Assembly: GCA_035772405.1 (NCBI GenBank)
Contig: JAYKKM010000437.1
Location: 9,464,001 to 9,528,000, forward strand
Direction of reading: 5' to 3'
DNA: 64,000 nt
From: Chrysogorgia sp. JL179-B06
Lineage: Eukaryota; Cnidaria; Anthozoa; Scleralcyonacea; Chrysogorgiidae
Of the stretch, positions 58,101 through 61,878 are shown one piece after another. The stretch's first letter is position 1, and every line of letters begins with the position of its first letter. The position numbers were made by a program, and so were the translations under genes. Below the pieces are notes generated by a model. It had not been told where the DNA came from. It was given only the letters and a program-made list of their open reading frames with translations, and did no database searches.

Positions 58101-59170
58101 ACGCAAAGACAATTACGTCACCTACAGACAATGTTTGATATTTTGTAGATGGCAAGACATCAAGAATTGTCTGTAAGTTGTTTAGCCAATCACAATCGAG
58201 ATTGTATGAGTATTGTATAATAATACTAATTCACTACAAATATTAATAATTCACTATATTACTAATTCAGTACTATAATATTACTATCTCACTACTAATA
58301 TTACTAATTCACTATACTAGAAATACGTATACGCAACAACCCCTCGCCCGTTTACTGTTTGATGCTTTTATAAGGTAGACAATAACCCTTTCATTTGACA
58401 ATCCGTATATATTTTCAGTGGACCTAACTCAACTGAGAGCCTTTAAACTATAAAGCTTGCGTTGGCTGGTTTTCGTTGTTTCATAAGACATAAACAATTA
58501 AAAAATAATTAAATAGTCCAAACTGTTTACTTTTTGGGTGCAATACCTGAATACCAGCTACATGGGTGGAAAAAATATTTTTCTTTCTGGGACCGTAGAC
58601 CCAAAACCAAAAAAAGTTTTAAAAAGAACCAGTTCATGTTCTTTTTAGCAATGGAATTTAGCAATTATAAAAAATTAGGACTACCGAACTAGAGTGAGAT
58701 AAATAGAAGCTCTTTTAACCAATATGTAATGATATTTTACATGATTAATTAACATTGTTTTTTATAAGTATTTCTTTTCAAAATAATTCAAATTTGTCCT
58801 GGTACTGTCATTCACTAGATTAGACTGGAACATTAACCCCATTATTTGTGCCCTTGTGCGCCCTAATTTGTTATTGTACTCTGGAGACTCTTGCGCCTTA
58901 ATGGGCTAAACATGTTCTACTTTCCTGTCTAAATTTCTTTCACTTTTATCAAAATTTTCTTCACATTTTATTTCTCTGCTACAGTGCTACTGGAAATATT
59001 TTCTGGGAACCCAAAAAATTTCGTGGTCCGATACATTTTCCACCCCTGACCAGCTATAACACAATCCTTACCTTTTGCAACCTATCATTTTCAGACCTAA
59101 GCCGCTCAATTTCCTCTTGTAATATAGATATCTCAACTGCTACGTTGGCTTGATTATTTTCGGATACAGG
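19018..59170 (-). CDS. HMMR: HMMR/RHAMM-like coiled-coil protein, 23 exons, 5' incomplete
   Basis: I joined 23 minus-strand exons by GT-AG sites and phase; they sum to 2,262 nt (753 residues plus stop) with no internal stop. The protein is almost entirely heptad-like coiled coil. The C-terminal quarter identifies it: [13 protein letters not shown], then [19 protein letters not shown], then a terminal [17 protein letters not shown], each matching the same-order blocks of vertebrate HMMR. HMMR binds microtubules and centrosomes and helps organise the spindle. The basic KQKIRHVLK keeps the B-x7-B pattern described as hyaluronan binding in vertebrates. The N-terminal microtubule-binding exons are not visible and probably lie beyond 64 kb. 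Introns range from about 0.2 to 4.7 kb and hold most of the repeats listed here. Confidence 0.9.
19364..19471 (-). CDS. HMMR: HMMR-like exon, conserved basic block
   Basis: 36 codons, phase 0 at both ends, containing [19 protein letters not shown] and KEENTNLKK. This is the most diagnostic HMMR segment, covering the centrosome-targeting and hyaluronan-binding region known in vertebrates. Acceptor CAATAG, donor GTAGGA. Confidence 0.93.
19529..19833. mobile_element. TTAA-flanked MITE, 305 bp
   Basis: TTAA at 19525-19528 and 19834-19837 flanks inverted ends AGTGTGAGTGTCAACCGT and ACGGTTGACAGTCACTCT (about 33 bp). A TTAA duplication is typical of piggyBac-type elements. No transposase. Confidence 0.75.
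19847..20244. mobile_element. TIR element with telomere-like minisatellite core, about 400 bp
   Basis: Imperfect arms of about 130 bp (CTAGATGG, GAGTCGTCTTCTGGACGATC, GGTCGCCAATATTAA on the left; the complements on the right) enclose about nine 12-bp CTAACCCTAATA units at 20035-20130. Confidence 0.75.
20245..22075. other. HMMR-like intron sequence
   Basis: No exon found. A small inverted repeat (AAATAGATTCCATTTT at 20887 and its complement at 20961) suggests another short MITE. The rest is AT-rich and featureless to me. Confidence 0.5.
22085..23788. mobile_element. Foldback transposon, 1.7 kb, 9-bp TSD
   Basis: A giant palindrome: arms of roughly 840 bp meet around 22940-22970. The ends begin GGGAGTATCTATTTGGCGCG, followed by a GC-rich minisatellite of CGCGGGTCGCGGGTACATGG-like units, then AT-rich arm sequence. 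GTTGAGCGA occurs at 22076-22084 and again at 23789-23797. The right arm has an extra segment near 23278-23375 that the left lacks. No transposase. The 9-bp duplication suggests MULE/FB-type mobilisation, as for 2651-3486, though the ends differ. Confidence 0.88.
24139..24207 (-). CDS. HMMR: HMMR-like exon, 23 codons
   Basis: [19 protein letters not shown], matching the QLDAFE-x-EK-x-ALL block of vertebrate HMMR. Phase 0 at both ends, acceptor CTATAG, donor GTAAGG. Confidence 0.92.
24208..24846. other. HMMR-like intron, degenerate repeat
   Basis: 24350-24450 contains CTAGAAACGTTAGACC and CCAACCTTTTAGAGTTTTC, shared with about 29725-29790 and partly 42130-42165. It is a degraded copy of a repeat that may once have carried a hammerhead-like core. 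Nothing else seen. Confidence 0.4.
24847..24993. mobile_element. Hairpin MITE, about 147 bp
   Basis: Near-perfect palindrome with arms AACGTTACACCACGGGCGGA / complement and GAGAGGGAGGGTGAG, and a tight GGTCAGCGGCAAG..CTTGCCGCTGACC centre. It would fold into a very stable hairpin. Confidence 0.85.
25138..25248. repeat. ATT/TTA trinucleotide microsatellite
   Basis: About 110 bp of (TTA)n with small interruptions, immediately upstream of a truncated LINE. Confidence 0.95.
25290..26512 (+). mobile_element. 5'-truncated R2-like (RLE-type) LINE
   Basis: Bounded by ATT repeats at both sides (25138-25248 and the (ATT)n tail near 26490-26512). It retains only the polymerase C-terminus and 3' UTR with AATAAA near 26482. 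An inverted GATTGTAAATTACC..GATTTACAATTG pair lies in the 3' UTR. Confidence 0.8.
25359..26354 (+). pseudogene. R2-like LINE polymerase C-terminus with restriction-like endonuclease
   Basis: 331 open codons after the first Met. Similarity begins a little upstream in another phase ([14 protein letters not shown]), so the start is not natural. [17 protein letters not shown] is the C-x2-C-x-H-x-C knuckle that precedes the restriction-like endonuclease in the R2/NeSL/Hero group. [20 protein letters not shown] supplies the RPD...E active-site pattern. It ends [15 protein letters not shown], a normal terminus. The RT core itself is absent. In life it would nick target DNA and prime reverse transcription. 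Confidence 0.8.
26608..26656 (-). CDS. HMMR: HMMR-like exon, 49 bp
   Basis: One split base, then [16 protein letters not shown], aligning with the WRLLYEELYNKTKPFQ block of vertebrate HMMR directly before QLDAF. Ends in phase 0. Donor GTTTGA. Confidence 0.88.
26815..27000. repeat. TTAGG-rich minisatellite repeat
   Basis: GTCTGGTCTT followed by GGTTAGGGTTAGCTAC and GATTAGGATCAAGG-type units, ending ACTAGTTCTTGAAAA. A close copy lies at about 35610-35720 inside another palindromic element. Confidence 0.7.
27195..27400. repeat. GTCGGCAAA short repeats and a long hairpin
   Basis: Several units of CCTGTCGGCAAAACGT, then a strong hairpin (GTCGGCGCCG..TTTCCTTTCGTAAACG against its complement, 27307-27394). 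It could be the end of a DNA transposon; no duplication is identified. Confidence 0.6.
28242..28295 (-). CDS. HMMR: HMMR-like exon, 54 bp
   Basis: [17 protein letters not shown], coiled coil, with split codons at both ends (1 nt in, 2 nt out) that fit the neighbours. It is one of three consecutive 54-bp exons. Confidence 0.85.
28296..28949. other. HMMR-like intron, nothing recognised
   Basis: AT-rich sequence with a short TA-rich tract near 28795. No gene or clear repeat. Confidence 0.5.
28950..29003 (-). CDS. HMMR: HMMR-like exon, 54 bp
   Basis: [17 protein letters not shown] with split codons 1 nt in and 2 nt out. Donor GTATGG, acceptor ATACAG. Confidence 0.84.
29524..29577 (-). CDS. HMMR: HMMR-like exon, 54 bp
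   Basis: [17 protein letters not shown], strong heptad pattern. Split codons match the neighbours. Donor GTACGT, acceptor TTTTAG. Confidence 0.86.
29858..30811. mobile_element. TIR element, about 950 bp, with a nested palindrome
   Basis: The ends GGCGGTGTTATACTATGCAA and TTGCGTAGTATAACAGCGCC are inverted repeats of over 40 bp continuing through TGCAACTTGTCTCGCAACGGC. TAAA flanks both sides, a possible duplication. The interior includes a second inverted pair at about 30155-30420. A further half-copy of this family is at about 43600-43740. Confidence 0.75.
30155..30420. mobile_element. Nested inverted repeat with hammerhead-like cores
   Basis: Arms of about 78 bp (AGGTTAAAACATTTTATCAA.. and complement) surround an AT-rich centre. 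Each arm carries CTGATGATGATCGCTTGATC followed by GAAAACGTT. This is a CUGAUGA box, a GAUC/GAUC stem with a GCUU loop, then GAAA: the conserved core order of a hammerhead ribozyme. Stems I and III were not modelled. Confidence 0.6.
31309..31379 (-). CDS. HMMR: HMMR-like exon, 71 bp
   Basis: [19 protein letters not shown].. (23 codons), phase 0 start, 2-nt split end. Acceptor CTTTCAG, donor GTGAAT. Confidence 0.85.
31560..32130. mobile_element. Palindromic element, family of 36350-37060
   Basis: GTATATCTTCACAACTATTGAACG..GCACAAGTATACAG near 31600 is the inverse of a block at 31870-31930. The right side runs through TGACGTCATAGGTCATA to TCATCTCAATTTTCGTTTC and ..GGCACT|TTAA, a TTAA end at about 32110-32119. 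The left end is diverged or truncated. Confidence 0.65.
32380..32457 (-). CDS. HMMR: HMMR-like exon, 78 bp
   Basis: [20 protein letters not shown].. (26 codons), phase 0 at both ends, donor GTAAGT, acceptor CTTTAG. Confidence 0.87.
33210..33574. mobile_element. TIR element, 365 bp
   Basis: Inverted ends GAGATCATAAATAAAACTAG and CTAGTTTTATTTATGATCTC, extending through AGGGGGCA. The interior also pairs partly (CGCCGCCATTTGG / CCAAGATGGCGGCG). No coding. Confidence 0.75.
33979..34129 (-). CDS. HMMR: HMMR-like exon, 151 bp
   Basis: [28 protein letters not shown] (50 codons), charged coiled coil. One split base at the start, phase 0 end. Acceptor TATAG, donor GTGAAA. Confidence 0.88.
34199..34645. 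mobile_element. TTAA-flanked long-TIR MITE, 447 bp
   Basis: TTAA|AGGACATTGGCAACAAAA on the left and its complement ending AATGTCCT|TTAA on the right, with arms of roughly 150-200 bp. The arm sequence (GAAAGAACTCGTAAAATG, ACCTTTTACAACTTTTCC) is shared with 49160-49694. Confidence 0.85.
34686..35354. mobile_element. Nested palindromic element
   Basis: Outer inverted repeats AAGTGTTTATGCAGT (34686) and ACTGCATAAACACT|TTAA (about 35337-35354). Inner pair GCAGTGAAAAATTCAGTTC (34695) and its complement ending at 35061, with ATAATGACTTACTGAA / TTCAATAAGTCATTAT further inside. The inner palindrome shows its own arms, so two nested events or one rearranged foldback are possible. Confidence 0.6.
35395..35850. 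mobile_element. Degraded copy of the 55173-55610 element
   Basis: CTCGAGAAATAACGTTTTCATTC, GGACGCCGCCATTTTAGAG and CAGCGGGTGTTTCTTTTCAA on the left, then the TTAGG-rich minisatellite at about 35610-35720, then the complementary arm (GACAAGCACTCAATTACGTC, AATGGCAGCGTCCAGAAGC). Confidence 0.7.
36350..37060. mobile_element. Palindromic TTAA-type element, about 700 bp
   Basis: The left end TTAA|AGTGTTTATGAAACG lies near 36321-36340, and the arm is repeated inverted from about 36770 to 37030 (GGTAACGATAAAG, TGACCTGTATAATTGTGCAA, TGACGTCATAGGTCACATTA). The right terminus is diverged. Same family as 31560-32130. Confidence 0.65.
37077..37528. mobile_element. TIR-like element with repeated CGGGCTGAAA
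   Basis: Several CCGGGCTGAAAT motifs in both orientations, and weak inverted ends (GGGGCTGAAA..CGATTATATGG / CATATAATCGGCTCC). Internal sequence unrecognised. Confidence 0.5.
37943..38044. mobile_element. Hairpin MITE, about 100 bp
   Basis: AGACCCTC..GGGGAATTCGACGAAATATTAC on the left, its complement GTAATATTTCGTCGAATTCCC..GAGGGTCT on the right. Confidence 0.8.
38337..38418 (-). CDS. HMMR: HMMR-like exon, 82 bp
   Basis: [20 protein letters not shown].. (26 codons), split codons at both ends (2 nt in, 2 nt out). Donor GTGAGT, acceptor CTATAG. Confidence 0.87.
38751..38817 (-). mobile_element. SINE family B fragment
   Basis: tRNA-like head only: on the minus strand GACCGTGTCTCAATAGCTCA and GTGGTTAGAGCGCCGATGCG. 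Confidence 0.65.
39044..39150 (-). mobile_element. SINE family B copy
   Basis: tRNA-like A box (TAGCTCAGTATTTAGAGCGC) and B-box-like GGTTCGATTTCC in minus orientation. ATGCTGAGCT is duplicated within it. Confidence 0.7.
39178..39262 (-). mobile_element. SINE family B 3' fragment beside a TA tract
   Basis: (TA)n at about 39181-39207, then GTCAAATACATATATGG and GACTGCCCCAACCGGGAATC, the 3' part of family B. A plus-strand copy lies 150 bp away. Confidence 0.6.
39410..39540 (+). mobile_element. SINE family B copy
   Basis: The best copy: GACCGTGTCTCATTAGCTCA, AGGTCAGAGCGCCG, GGGTTCGATTCCCGGTTGGG, then GCAGTCACTTTTTCCATATA. The B box fits pol III consensus. Confidence 0.78.
39799..39869 (-). CDS. 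HMMR: HMMR-like exon, 71 bp
   Basis: [20 protein letters not shown].. (23 codons) with split codons of 1 nt at each end. Acceptor GTTTCAG, donor GTACTC. Confidence 0.85.
40242..40361 (-). CDS. HMMR: HMMR-like exon, 120 bp
   Basis: [27 protein letters not shown] (39 codons), 1 nt in and 2 nt out. Acceptor TCCTAG, donor GTAGTC. Confidence 0.86.
40905..42000. mobile_element. Nested foldback region, about 1.1 kb
   Basis: Outer inverted pair: GGATCAAATCCGTCTCTCCA at about 40923 and TGGAGAGACGGACTTGATCC at about 41970. Inside, a second pair (TTGGGAGCGGCTGACGGATT and its complement near 41265), and a third element with ends CTAGTACGTATTCCTTATA (41303) and TATGGAATACGTACTAG (ending 41951), itself containing inverted GAGCAAATAGAAGGCATTGA units. 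Confidence 0.65.
42880..42995. repeat. Telomere-like CTAACC(C)AATG minisatellite
   Basis: About ten imperfect CTAACCCTAATG/CTAACCCAAATG units, similar to 20035-20130. Confidence 0.8.
43200..43441 (-). CDS. HMMR: HMMR-like exon, 242 bp (largest)
   Basis: Begins [20 protein letters not shown], then [20 protein letters not shown] and [16 protein letters not shown] (80 codons), with a 2-nt split end. Clear heptads throughout. Acceptor CTATAG, donor GTAAGT. Confidence 0.9.
43590..43745. mobile_element. Half-copy of the 29858-30811 family
   Basis: GCCATTGCGAGACAAGTTGC..AACATGCCTTGCAACAGCGAAAATTG..GCAGAAAGTAGAATC matches one arm of that element. The other arm is absent. Confidence 0.6.
44690..45174. 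mobile_element. TIR element, about 485 bp
   Basis: Ends CAACCTCGTTCCCAGGGCAT and ATGCCCTGGGTACGAGGTTG, with arms running through GAAGGTCGGCGAAAATGGCC and CTGGGATCGGCTG. The interior is not palindromic and has no open frame of note. I could not fix the duplication. Confidence 0.8.
45671..45782. mobile_element. Rearranged SINE family A copy
   Basis: GGACCAGTTGCGAAAAATGCAACTTCAAGGCC (minus tail) runs into CGGGCTCAATTCCCAGCCGG and AAGTTGGTCCCGGT (plus head and tail), so two copies in opposite orientation appear fused. Confidence 0.6.
45924..45997 (-). CDS. HMMR: HMMR-like exon, 74 bp
   Basis: [20 protein letters not shown].. (24 codons), 2 nt in, phase 0 out. Acceptor ATTTAG, donor GTATGG. Confidence 0.87.
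46095..46190 (-). mobile_element. SINE family B copy, diverged
   Basis: GTTCGATTCCCGGTTGGCAG and AATAGCTGAGTGGGCAGACT on the minus strand keep the B and A box layout. Confidence 0.65.
46190..47090. other. HMMR-like intron, nothing recognised
   Basis: No exon, terminal repeat or known element seen. Confidence 0.45.
47000..48170 (-). pseudogene. Frameshifted coding relic of unknown family
   Basis: Minus-strand frames that join across frameshifts over about 1.1 kb. [20 protein letters not shown] leads into a 161-codon stretch ([40 protein letters not shown]), then [20 protein letters not shown] and [20 protein letters not shown], then in another frame [19 protein letters not shown]. Its base composition is much more GC-rich than its surroundings. 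The [12 protein letters not shown] block faintly recalls hAT-like transposase C-terminal regions, but I do not recognise the family. Being intronless and broken, it is probably a dead transposon or retrocopy in an HMMR-like intron. Confidence 0.5.
48395..48560 (-). pseudogene. Penelope-like GIY-YIG fragment
   Basis: Minus strand reads [20 protein letters not shown] then [15 protein letters not shown], the C-x-C-x-x-x-Y-V-G-R-T-x-x-R-L...H pattern of the Penelope-like element endonuclease end. Confidence 0.65.
48715..48782 (+). pseudogene. Penelope-like fragment, opposite strand
   Basis: [17 protein letters not shown] on the plus strand, homologous to the fragment at 48395-48560 but inverted. 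It is cut off by the next palindrome. Confidence 0.6.
48783..49142. mobile_element. TIR element, about 360 bp
   Basis: Ends CTTACATAATGAGTACATAT and ATATGTACTCATTGTGTAAG, with arms of over 140 bp through ATATCAACCAAAACTAG and AAAGACAGATCTGTGTTCTG. Confidence 0.8.
49160..49694. mobile_element. TTAA-flanked long-TIR MITE, 535 bp
   Basis: TTAA|AGGGATATGGCAATATAA and its complement ending CATATCCCT|TTAA (49695-49698). Arms share GAAAGAACTCGTGAAATGG and ACCTTTTACAATTTT with 34199-34645. No coding capacity. Confidence 0.87.
49860..50115 (+). mobile_element. SINE family A copy with shared 5' flank
   Basis: CCATAGCTCAGTGGTCAGAG (A box), GGGTTCAATT (B box) and GTTGCATTTTTCGCAACAGG tail. About 110 bp before it (TTTAATCGAGTGAAATTCCA, AATCTTATCCCG) is shared with the copy at 61086-61353, so the mobile unit is larger than the tRNA-like core. 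Confidence 0.78.
50570..50635 (-). CDS. HMMR: HMMR-like exon, 66 bp
   Basis: [20 protein letters not shown].. (21 codons), 2 nt in and 1 nt out. Acceptor TTTTAG, donor GTAAGC. Confidence 0.86.
50715..50826 (-). CDS. HMMR: HMMR-like exon, 112 bp
   Basis: [27 protein letters not shown] (37 codons), phase 0 in, 1-nt split out. Acceptor TTTACAG, donor GTGAAG. Only 79 bp separate it from the next exon. Confidence 0.88.
50920..51900. repeat. GGATGTAGGAAT-type minisatellite, about 980 bp
   Basis: Imperfect 12-16 bp units of GGATGGATGTAGGAAT with GATGCATGAGAAT variants fill almost all of one intron. Translated on the minus strand it gives [16 protein letters not shown] repeats in several frames, which is a composition effect. 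Confidence 0.95.
51931..52050 (-). CDS. HMMR: HMMR-like exon, 120 bp
   Basis: [29 protein letters not shown] (40 codons), phase 0 at both ends. Donor GTGAAC, acceptor TTTTAG. The frame stays open past the donor into the minisatellite intron. Confidence 0.88.
52051..54551. other. HMMR-like intron
   Basis: No exon seen. Includes a G run (about 52158-52171) and a block near 53665-53770 (TTTATATGGCGCTAATTCC, AAAAGCGCTTTACGG) that resembles the 3' part of common invertebrate interspersed repeats, not identified further. Confidence 0.45.
54552..54834. mobile_element. TTAA-flanked foldback MITE, 283 bp
   Basis: TTAA|AGTGCATATAACGTCTGTGG and its complement ending ATATGCACT|TTAA (54835-54838). Nearly the whole element is palindromic (GATGCCCGCTATGACATCAC). 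Fragments of the same end are at about 38630 and 55677. Confidence 0.88.
54869..54988 (-). CDS. HMMR: HMMR-like exon, 120 bp
   Basis: [29 protein letters not shown] (40 codons), phase 0 at both ends. Acceptor TCATAG, donor GTGGGA. The preceding foldback ends 34 bp past the donor. Confidence 0.88.
55173..55610. mobile_element. TTAA-flanked long-TIR MITE, 438 bp
   Basis: TTAA|AGGGAAACTGTACCCAAA and its complement ending CAGTTCCCCT|TTAA. Arms share TGTTAATAG, CTCGAGAAATAACGTTTTC, CGGCGTCCAGAAGC. The right arm has a short extra segment. Confidence 0.87.
56272..56370 (-). CDS. HMMR: HMMR-like duplicated exon, copy A (99 bp)
   Basis: [20 protein letters not shown] then [13 protein letters not shown], 33 codons, phase 0 at both ends. 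Donor GTAAGG, acceptor CTTAG. The most 3' of four tandem copies. Confidence 0.88.
56839..56937 (-). CDS. HMMR: HMMR-like duplicated exon, copy B (99 bp)
   Basis: Same 33 codons with S for P at the first position and [13 protein letters not shown] at the end. Intact splice sites (CCTAG, GTAAGG). Confidence 0.86.
57002..57147. mobile_element. TTAA-flanked hairpin MITE, 146 bp
   Basis: TTAA|ACAATTATTGGATGAGG..CCAATAATTGT|TTAA. Present at the equivalent place in the next duplicated unit (57912-58059), so it inserted before that duplication. Confidence 0.82.
57749..57847 (-). CDS. HMMR: HMMR-like duplicated exon, copy C (99 bp)
   Basis: Encodes the same peptide as copy B as far as I can read. 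Intact splice sites. The flanking introns of B and C are also nearly alike. Confidence 0.86.
57912..58059. mobile_element. TTAA-flanked hairpin MITE, second copy
   Basis: Paralogue of 57002-57147 created by the segmental duplication. Confidence 0.82.
59072..59170 (-). CDS. HMMR: HMMR-like duplicated exon, copy D (99 bp)
   Basis: The most 5' copy and the first exon I can place. [20 protein letters not shown] then [13 protein letters not shown]. It is slightly more diverged than A-C. Phase 0 start, so the missing upstream exon ends on a codon boundary. Confidence 0.85.
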
Positions 59171-59206
59171 CTAGGAAAGTAACAGATAATTCGTATATAC
59201 AGGTGT

Positions 59207-59485
59207 ATAATTACTAATTCACTACCAATATTACTAATTCACTACCAATATTACTAATTCACTACCGATATTACTAATTCACTACCAATATTACTAATTC
59301 ACTACCAATATTACTAATTCACTACCGATATTACTAATTCACTACCAATATTACTAATTCACTACCAATATTACTAATTCACTACCAATATTACTAATTC
59401 ACTACCAATATTACTAATTCACTACCAATATTACTAATGCACTACCAATATTACTAATTCACTACCAATATTACTAATTCACTAT
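59207..59485. repeat. 20-bp minisatellite, about 13 units
   Basis: TACTAATTCACTACCAATAT repeated almost perfectly, just upstream (minus sense) of duplicated exon D. Single ACTAATTCACTA units occur beside the other copies. Confidence 0.93.
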
Positions 59486-59681
59486 TTTACTAATTAACTA
59501 CTAATTAATCTCACTACCATTACTAATTCACTACTACTCATACAACAGAAGAAACAAAGAAAACATCTGTTTTCACGTGCTAGAAACAACTGGGATTTAT
59601 TTAGAACGGTTCTTCACTGCTCAAAATACTTTTAATACTGAAACTCTGAATATTATTAAGAAGAAACTTTATCAGTATCAG

Positions 59682-59684
<3 letters not shown>

Positions 59685-59753
<69 letters not shown>
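59685..59753. repeat. TA microsatellite
   Basis: About 68 bp of (AT)n at the edge of the Penelope-like element. Confidence 0.95.
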
Positions 59754-59756
<3 letters not shown>

Positions 59757-59830
59757 GAGTGCTGCGTAGACAGTGTTTTGAATATATAGCAAAGTGAAAA
59801 GGTGGTAAACTGCCAAGAATTTAGTGACGA

Positions 59831-59870
59831 GATACTGACGTTTCGAGCGGAGCCCTTCATCAGAGTAAGA
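59831..59870 (-). ncRNA. Hammerhead-like core (left repeat)
   Basis: The minus strand reads CTGATGAAGGGCTCCGCTCG followed by AAACGTC: CUGAUGA, a GGGC/GCUC stem with one G-U pair and a UCC loop, then GAAA. Penelope-like elements are known to carry hammerhead motifs in their terminal repeats. Stems I and III not verified. Confidence 0.5.
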
Positions 59871-60197
59871 CGAGATGAAATGAAATAAATAGGGCTTATA
59901 TATATGCCAAAAGGGTGTCACAAGTAGAAAGTAGCCAATCAAATGCACGGGAGATAAACAAACTAATAATTAATGAGATGGGAAACGTAAGATCATTTGC
60001 TATTTTTAACAGTCGATCAGCAAGCAGACTGAGGGGGCGGGAGAAATGACAGGTCCAATATTCAAGGGGATTAGGCGATAATATTAGCATAAGAAACAAA
60101 AAATTTGAAAAGGAATGAAAATGCATACGCGAATAATAAAAAATTAATAATAATAAAGGTTCCAAGCAAACTAAAATAACCAAAAACTTGTAGGAAA

Positions 60198-60640
60198 TTA
60201 AATAAAAGAAAAACGTTCGTTAAGACCAAGAGGATGTGTGGTGCCAAGTTTAAAAATGAGACGCTTCTCTTGACGCTTGCGGTTATCGTTGCCACCGGAG
60301 ATGGGAAGGATGGCACAGACTTTCATGTCTGAAACCAAATGGTTGGAGCTGTTGAAATGGCGGGCTACAGGTTTGTCACCATCATTGATCCTCACGGAAC
60401 GAAGATGTTCAGCAAACCTGTCTGAAAGACGTCGCCCAGTTTCACCGATGTAGATTTTAGGGCATTTATCGCATGAAATGCAATAAATTATGTTGGTGGA
60501 CGTGCATGAAAAAGCATGACGGATTGTGTGGTCGAATTTGGGGGCAGTAATAACTGTAGTGGGATTGAGAAAAGCGCATGTGTTACAGCGGGAACGGCCG
60601 CAAGAAAATGTTCCCGCTGGTGCCGAGGTATTGGCTACTT
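60198..60640 (-). pseudogene. Penelope-like GIY-YIG endonuclease domain
   Basis: An open minus frame running GTFSCGRSRCNTCAFLNPTT, FSCTSTNIIYCISCDKCPK, KIYIGETGRRLSDRFAEHLR, KPVARHFNSSNHL and ending LGLNERFSFI. The I-Y-I-G-E-T with downstream R and H residues is the GIY-YIG nuclease pattern of this group, preceded by the usual cysteine pairs. This is the C-terminal third only. Confidence 0.82.
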
Positions 60641-60699
60641 TCTACTTGTGACACCCTTTTGGCATATATATAAGCCCTATTTATTTCATTTCATCTCGT

Positions 60700-60740
60700 C
60701 TTACTCTGATGAAGGGCTCCGCTCGAAACGTCAGTATCTC
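60700..60740 (+). ncRNA. Hammerhead-like core (right repeat)
   Basis: The same CTGATGAAGGGCTCCGCTCG-AAACGTC core as at 59831-59870, on the opposite strand because the repeats are inverted. Confidence 0.5.
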
Positions 60741-60780
60741 GTCACTAAATTCTTGGCAGTTTACCACCTTTTCACTTTGC

Positions 60781-60804
60781 TATATATATATATATATATA
60801 TATA
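60781..60804. repeat. Short TA microsatellite
   Basis: (TA)n at the outer edge of the right inverted repeat. Confidence 0.9.
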
Positions 60805-60906
60805 ACAAGTTGTAGCAGACCAGTTTTGAGGTAAGCGAAAATCTATTATTTGCTCTAACTATATGTTGTTGAGCACTCTTTGCATTTCGTAGACCAAAAC
60901 CTACAC

Positions 60907-61085
<179 letters not shown>

Positions 61086-61086
<1 letters not shown>

Positions 61087-61353
61087 ATTTCGTTAGAACC
61101 TGTAATTTAATCGAGTGAAATGCCAAATATTACTTGTAATATACCCAGAATCTTATCCCGCGGCATTACCACCACTATATAATTATACAGAACTCGCGAC
61201 TATGCTCTCGGCAACGGCCTCCGTAGCTCAGTGGTCAGAGCACTGCACTAGCGTCGCAGGGTCGTGGGTTCAATTCCAGCCGGAAGGCCTCTAAGTTGCA
61301 TTTTTCGCAACTGGTCCCGGTTTGGTTTTAAAATGTATATATTCCAACACTCG
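61086..61353 (+). mobile_element. SINE family A copy with shared 5' flank
   Basis: Best copy of the family: CCGTAGCTCAGTGGTCAGAG, CACTGCACTAGCG, GGGTTCAATTCCAGCCGGAA, GTTGCATTTTTCGCAACTGG, GGTTTGGTTTTAAAATG. Confidence 0.82.
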
Positions 61354-61383
61354 AAATTTTCCTTCACCAAAAATCCTTAGAAC

Positions 61384-61860
61384 CTATATATATATACATG
61401 TATATATATATATATAAAGAGAAAGACGTATAGCCTGCGAAATCGTGTGTCGAAAGTCTGCAAATATGTTCGAAAAACAGTGGAAATTGGCATTGAAAAT
61501 GGCGAAGTCGCTTGACGAACTTGTAGTTAGAAACAGGAATTGCGCCGACGCCATATTGGTCAATATAAATAGCTCTTTGGCGATGACGTTTAAATTAAAG
61601 GTGAAAATGAATTGCTGCCGAAAAGGCAGCTCACTAATCTTGACTTGGGTTCTGTGTCTCGTGCCCAGACCTCTTCGCGGACCTATGTTAGTCAACGAAA
61701 TCTCGATTTGAGTAAATTGCCCTCTGTCGAGATGTCGAGATATTTGTCACAGTTTTATGACGTAACTCGTAGATGTTATTTATTTACCGATACAGCAGAC
61801 CCCTCGTATGAGTATTATTTGCCGGGTTGGTCAGGGAAAAAAAAAAAGTTCAAATAAGTT
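61384..61860. other. Unclassified sequence
   Basis: Two overlapping plus-strand frames of 81-88 codons (61445-61711 and 61612-61857) have no motif I recognise, no splice signals I trust and no homologous neighbour. Possibly flank of the LINE or part of an unknown repeat. Confidence 0.35.
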
Positions 61861-61878
61861 GCAAAAATAATGACAAGT

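Larger units (their letters stand above)
59757..60790 (-). mobile_element. Truncated Penelope-like element between inverted repeats
   Basis: About 165-bp inverted repeats (59757-59942 and 60626-60790) contain GGCAGTTTACCACCTTTTCAC, ATCTCGTC and GGTGTCACAAGTAGAAAG. Between them on the minus strand is the GIY-YIG end of a Penelope-like polymerase and about 250 bp of 3' sequence. The RT is missing. Confidence 0.75.

Noticed and set aside
61445..61857. Two plus-strand frames of 81-88 codons
   Set aside because: Overlapping, no recognisable domain, no splice or promoter evidence; kept only as unclassified sequence.
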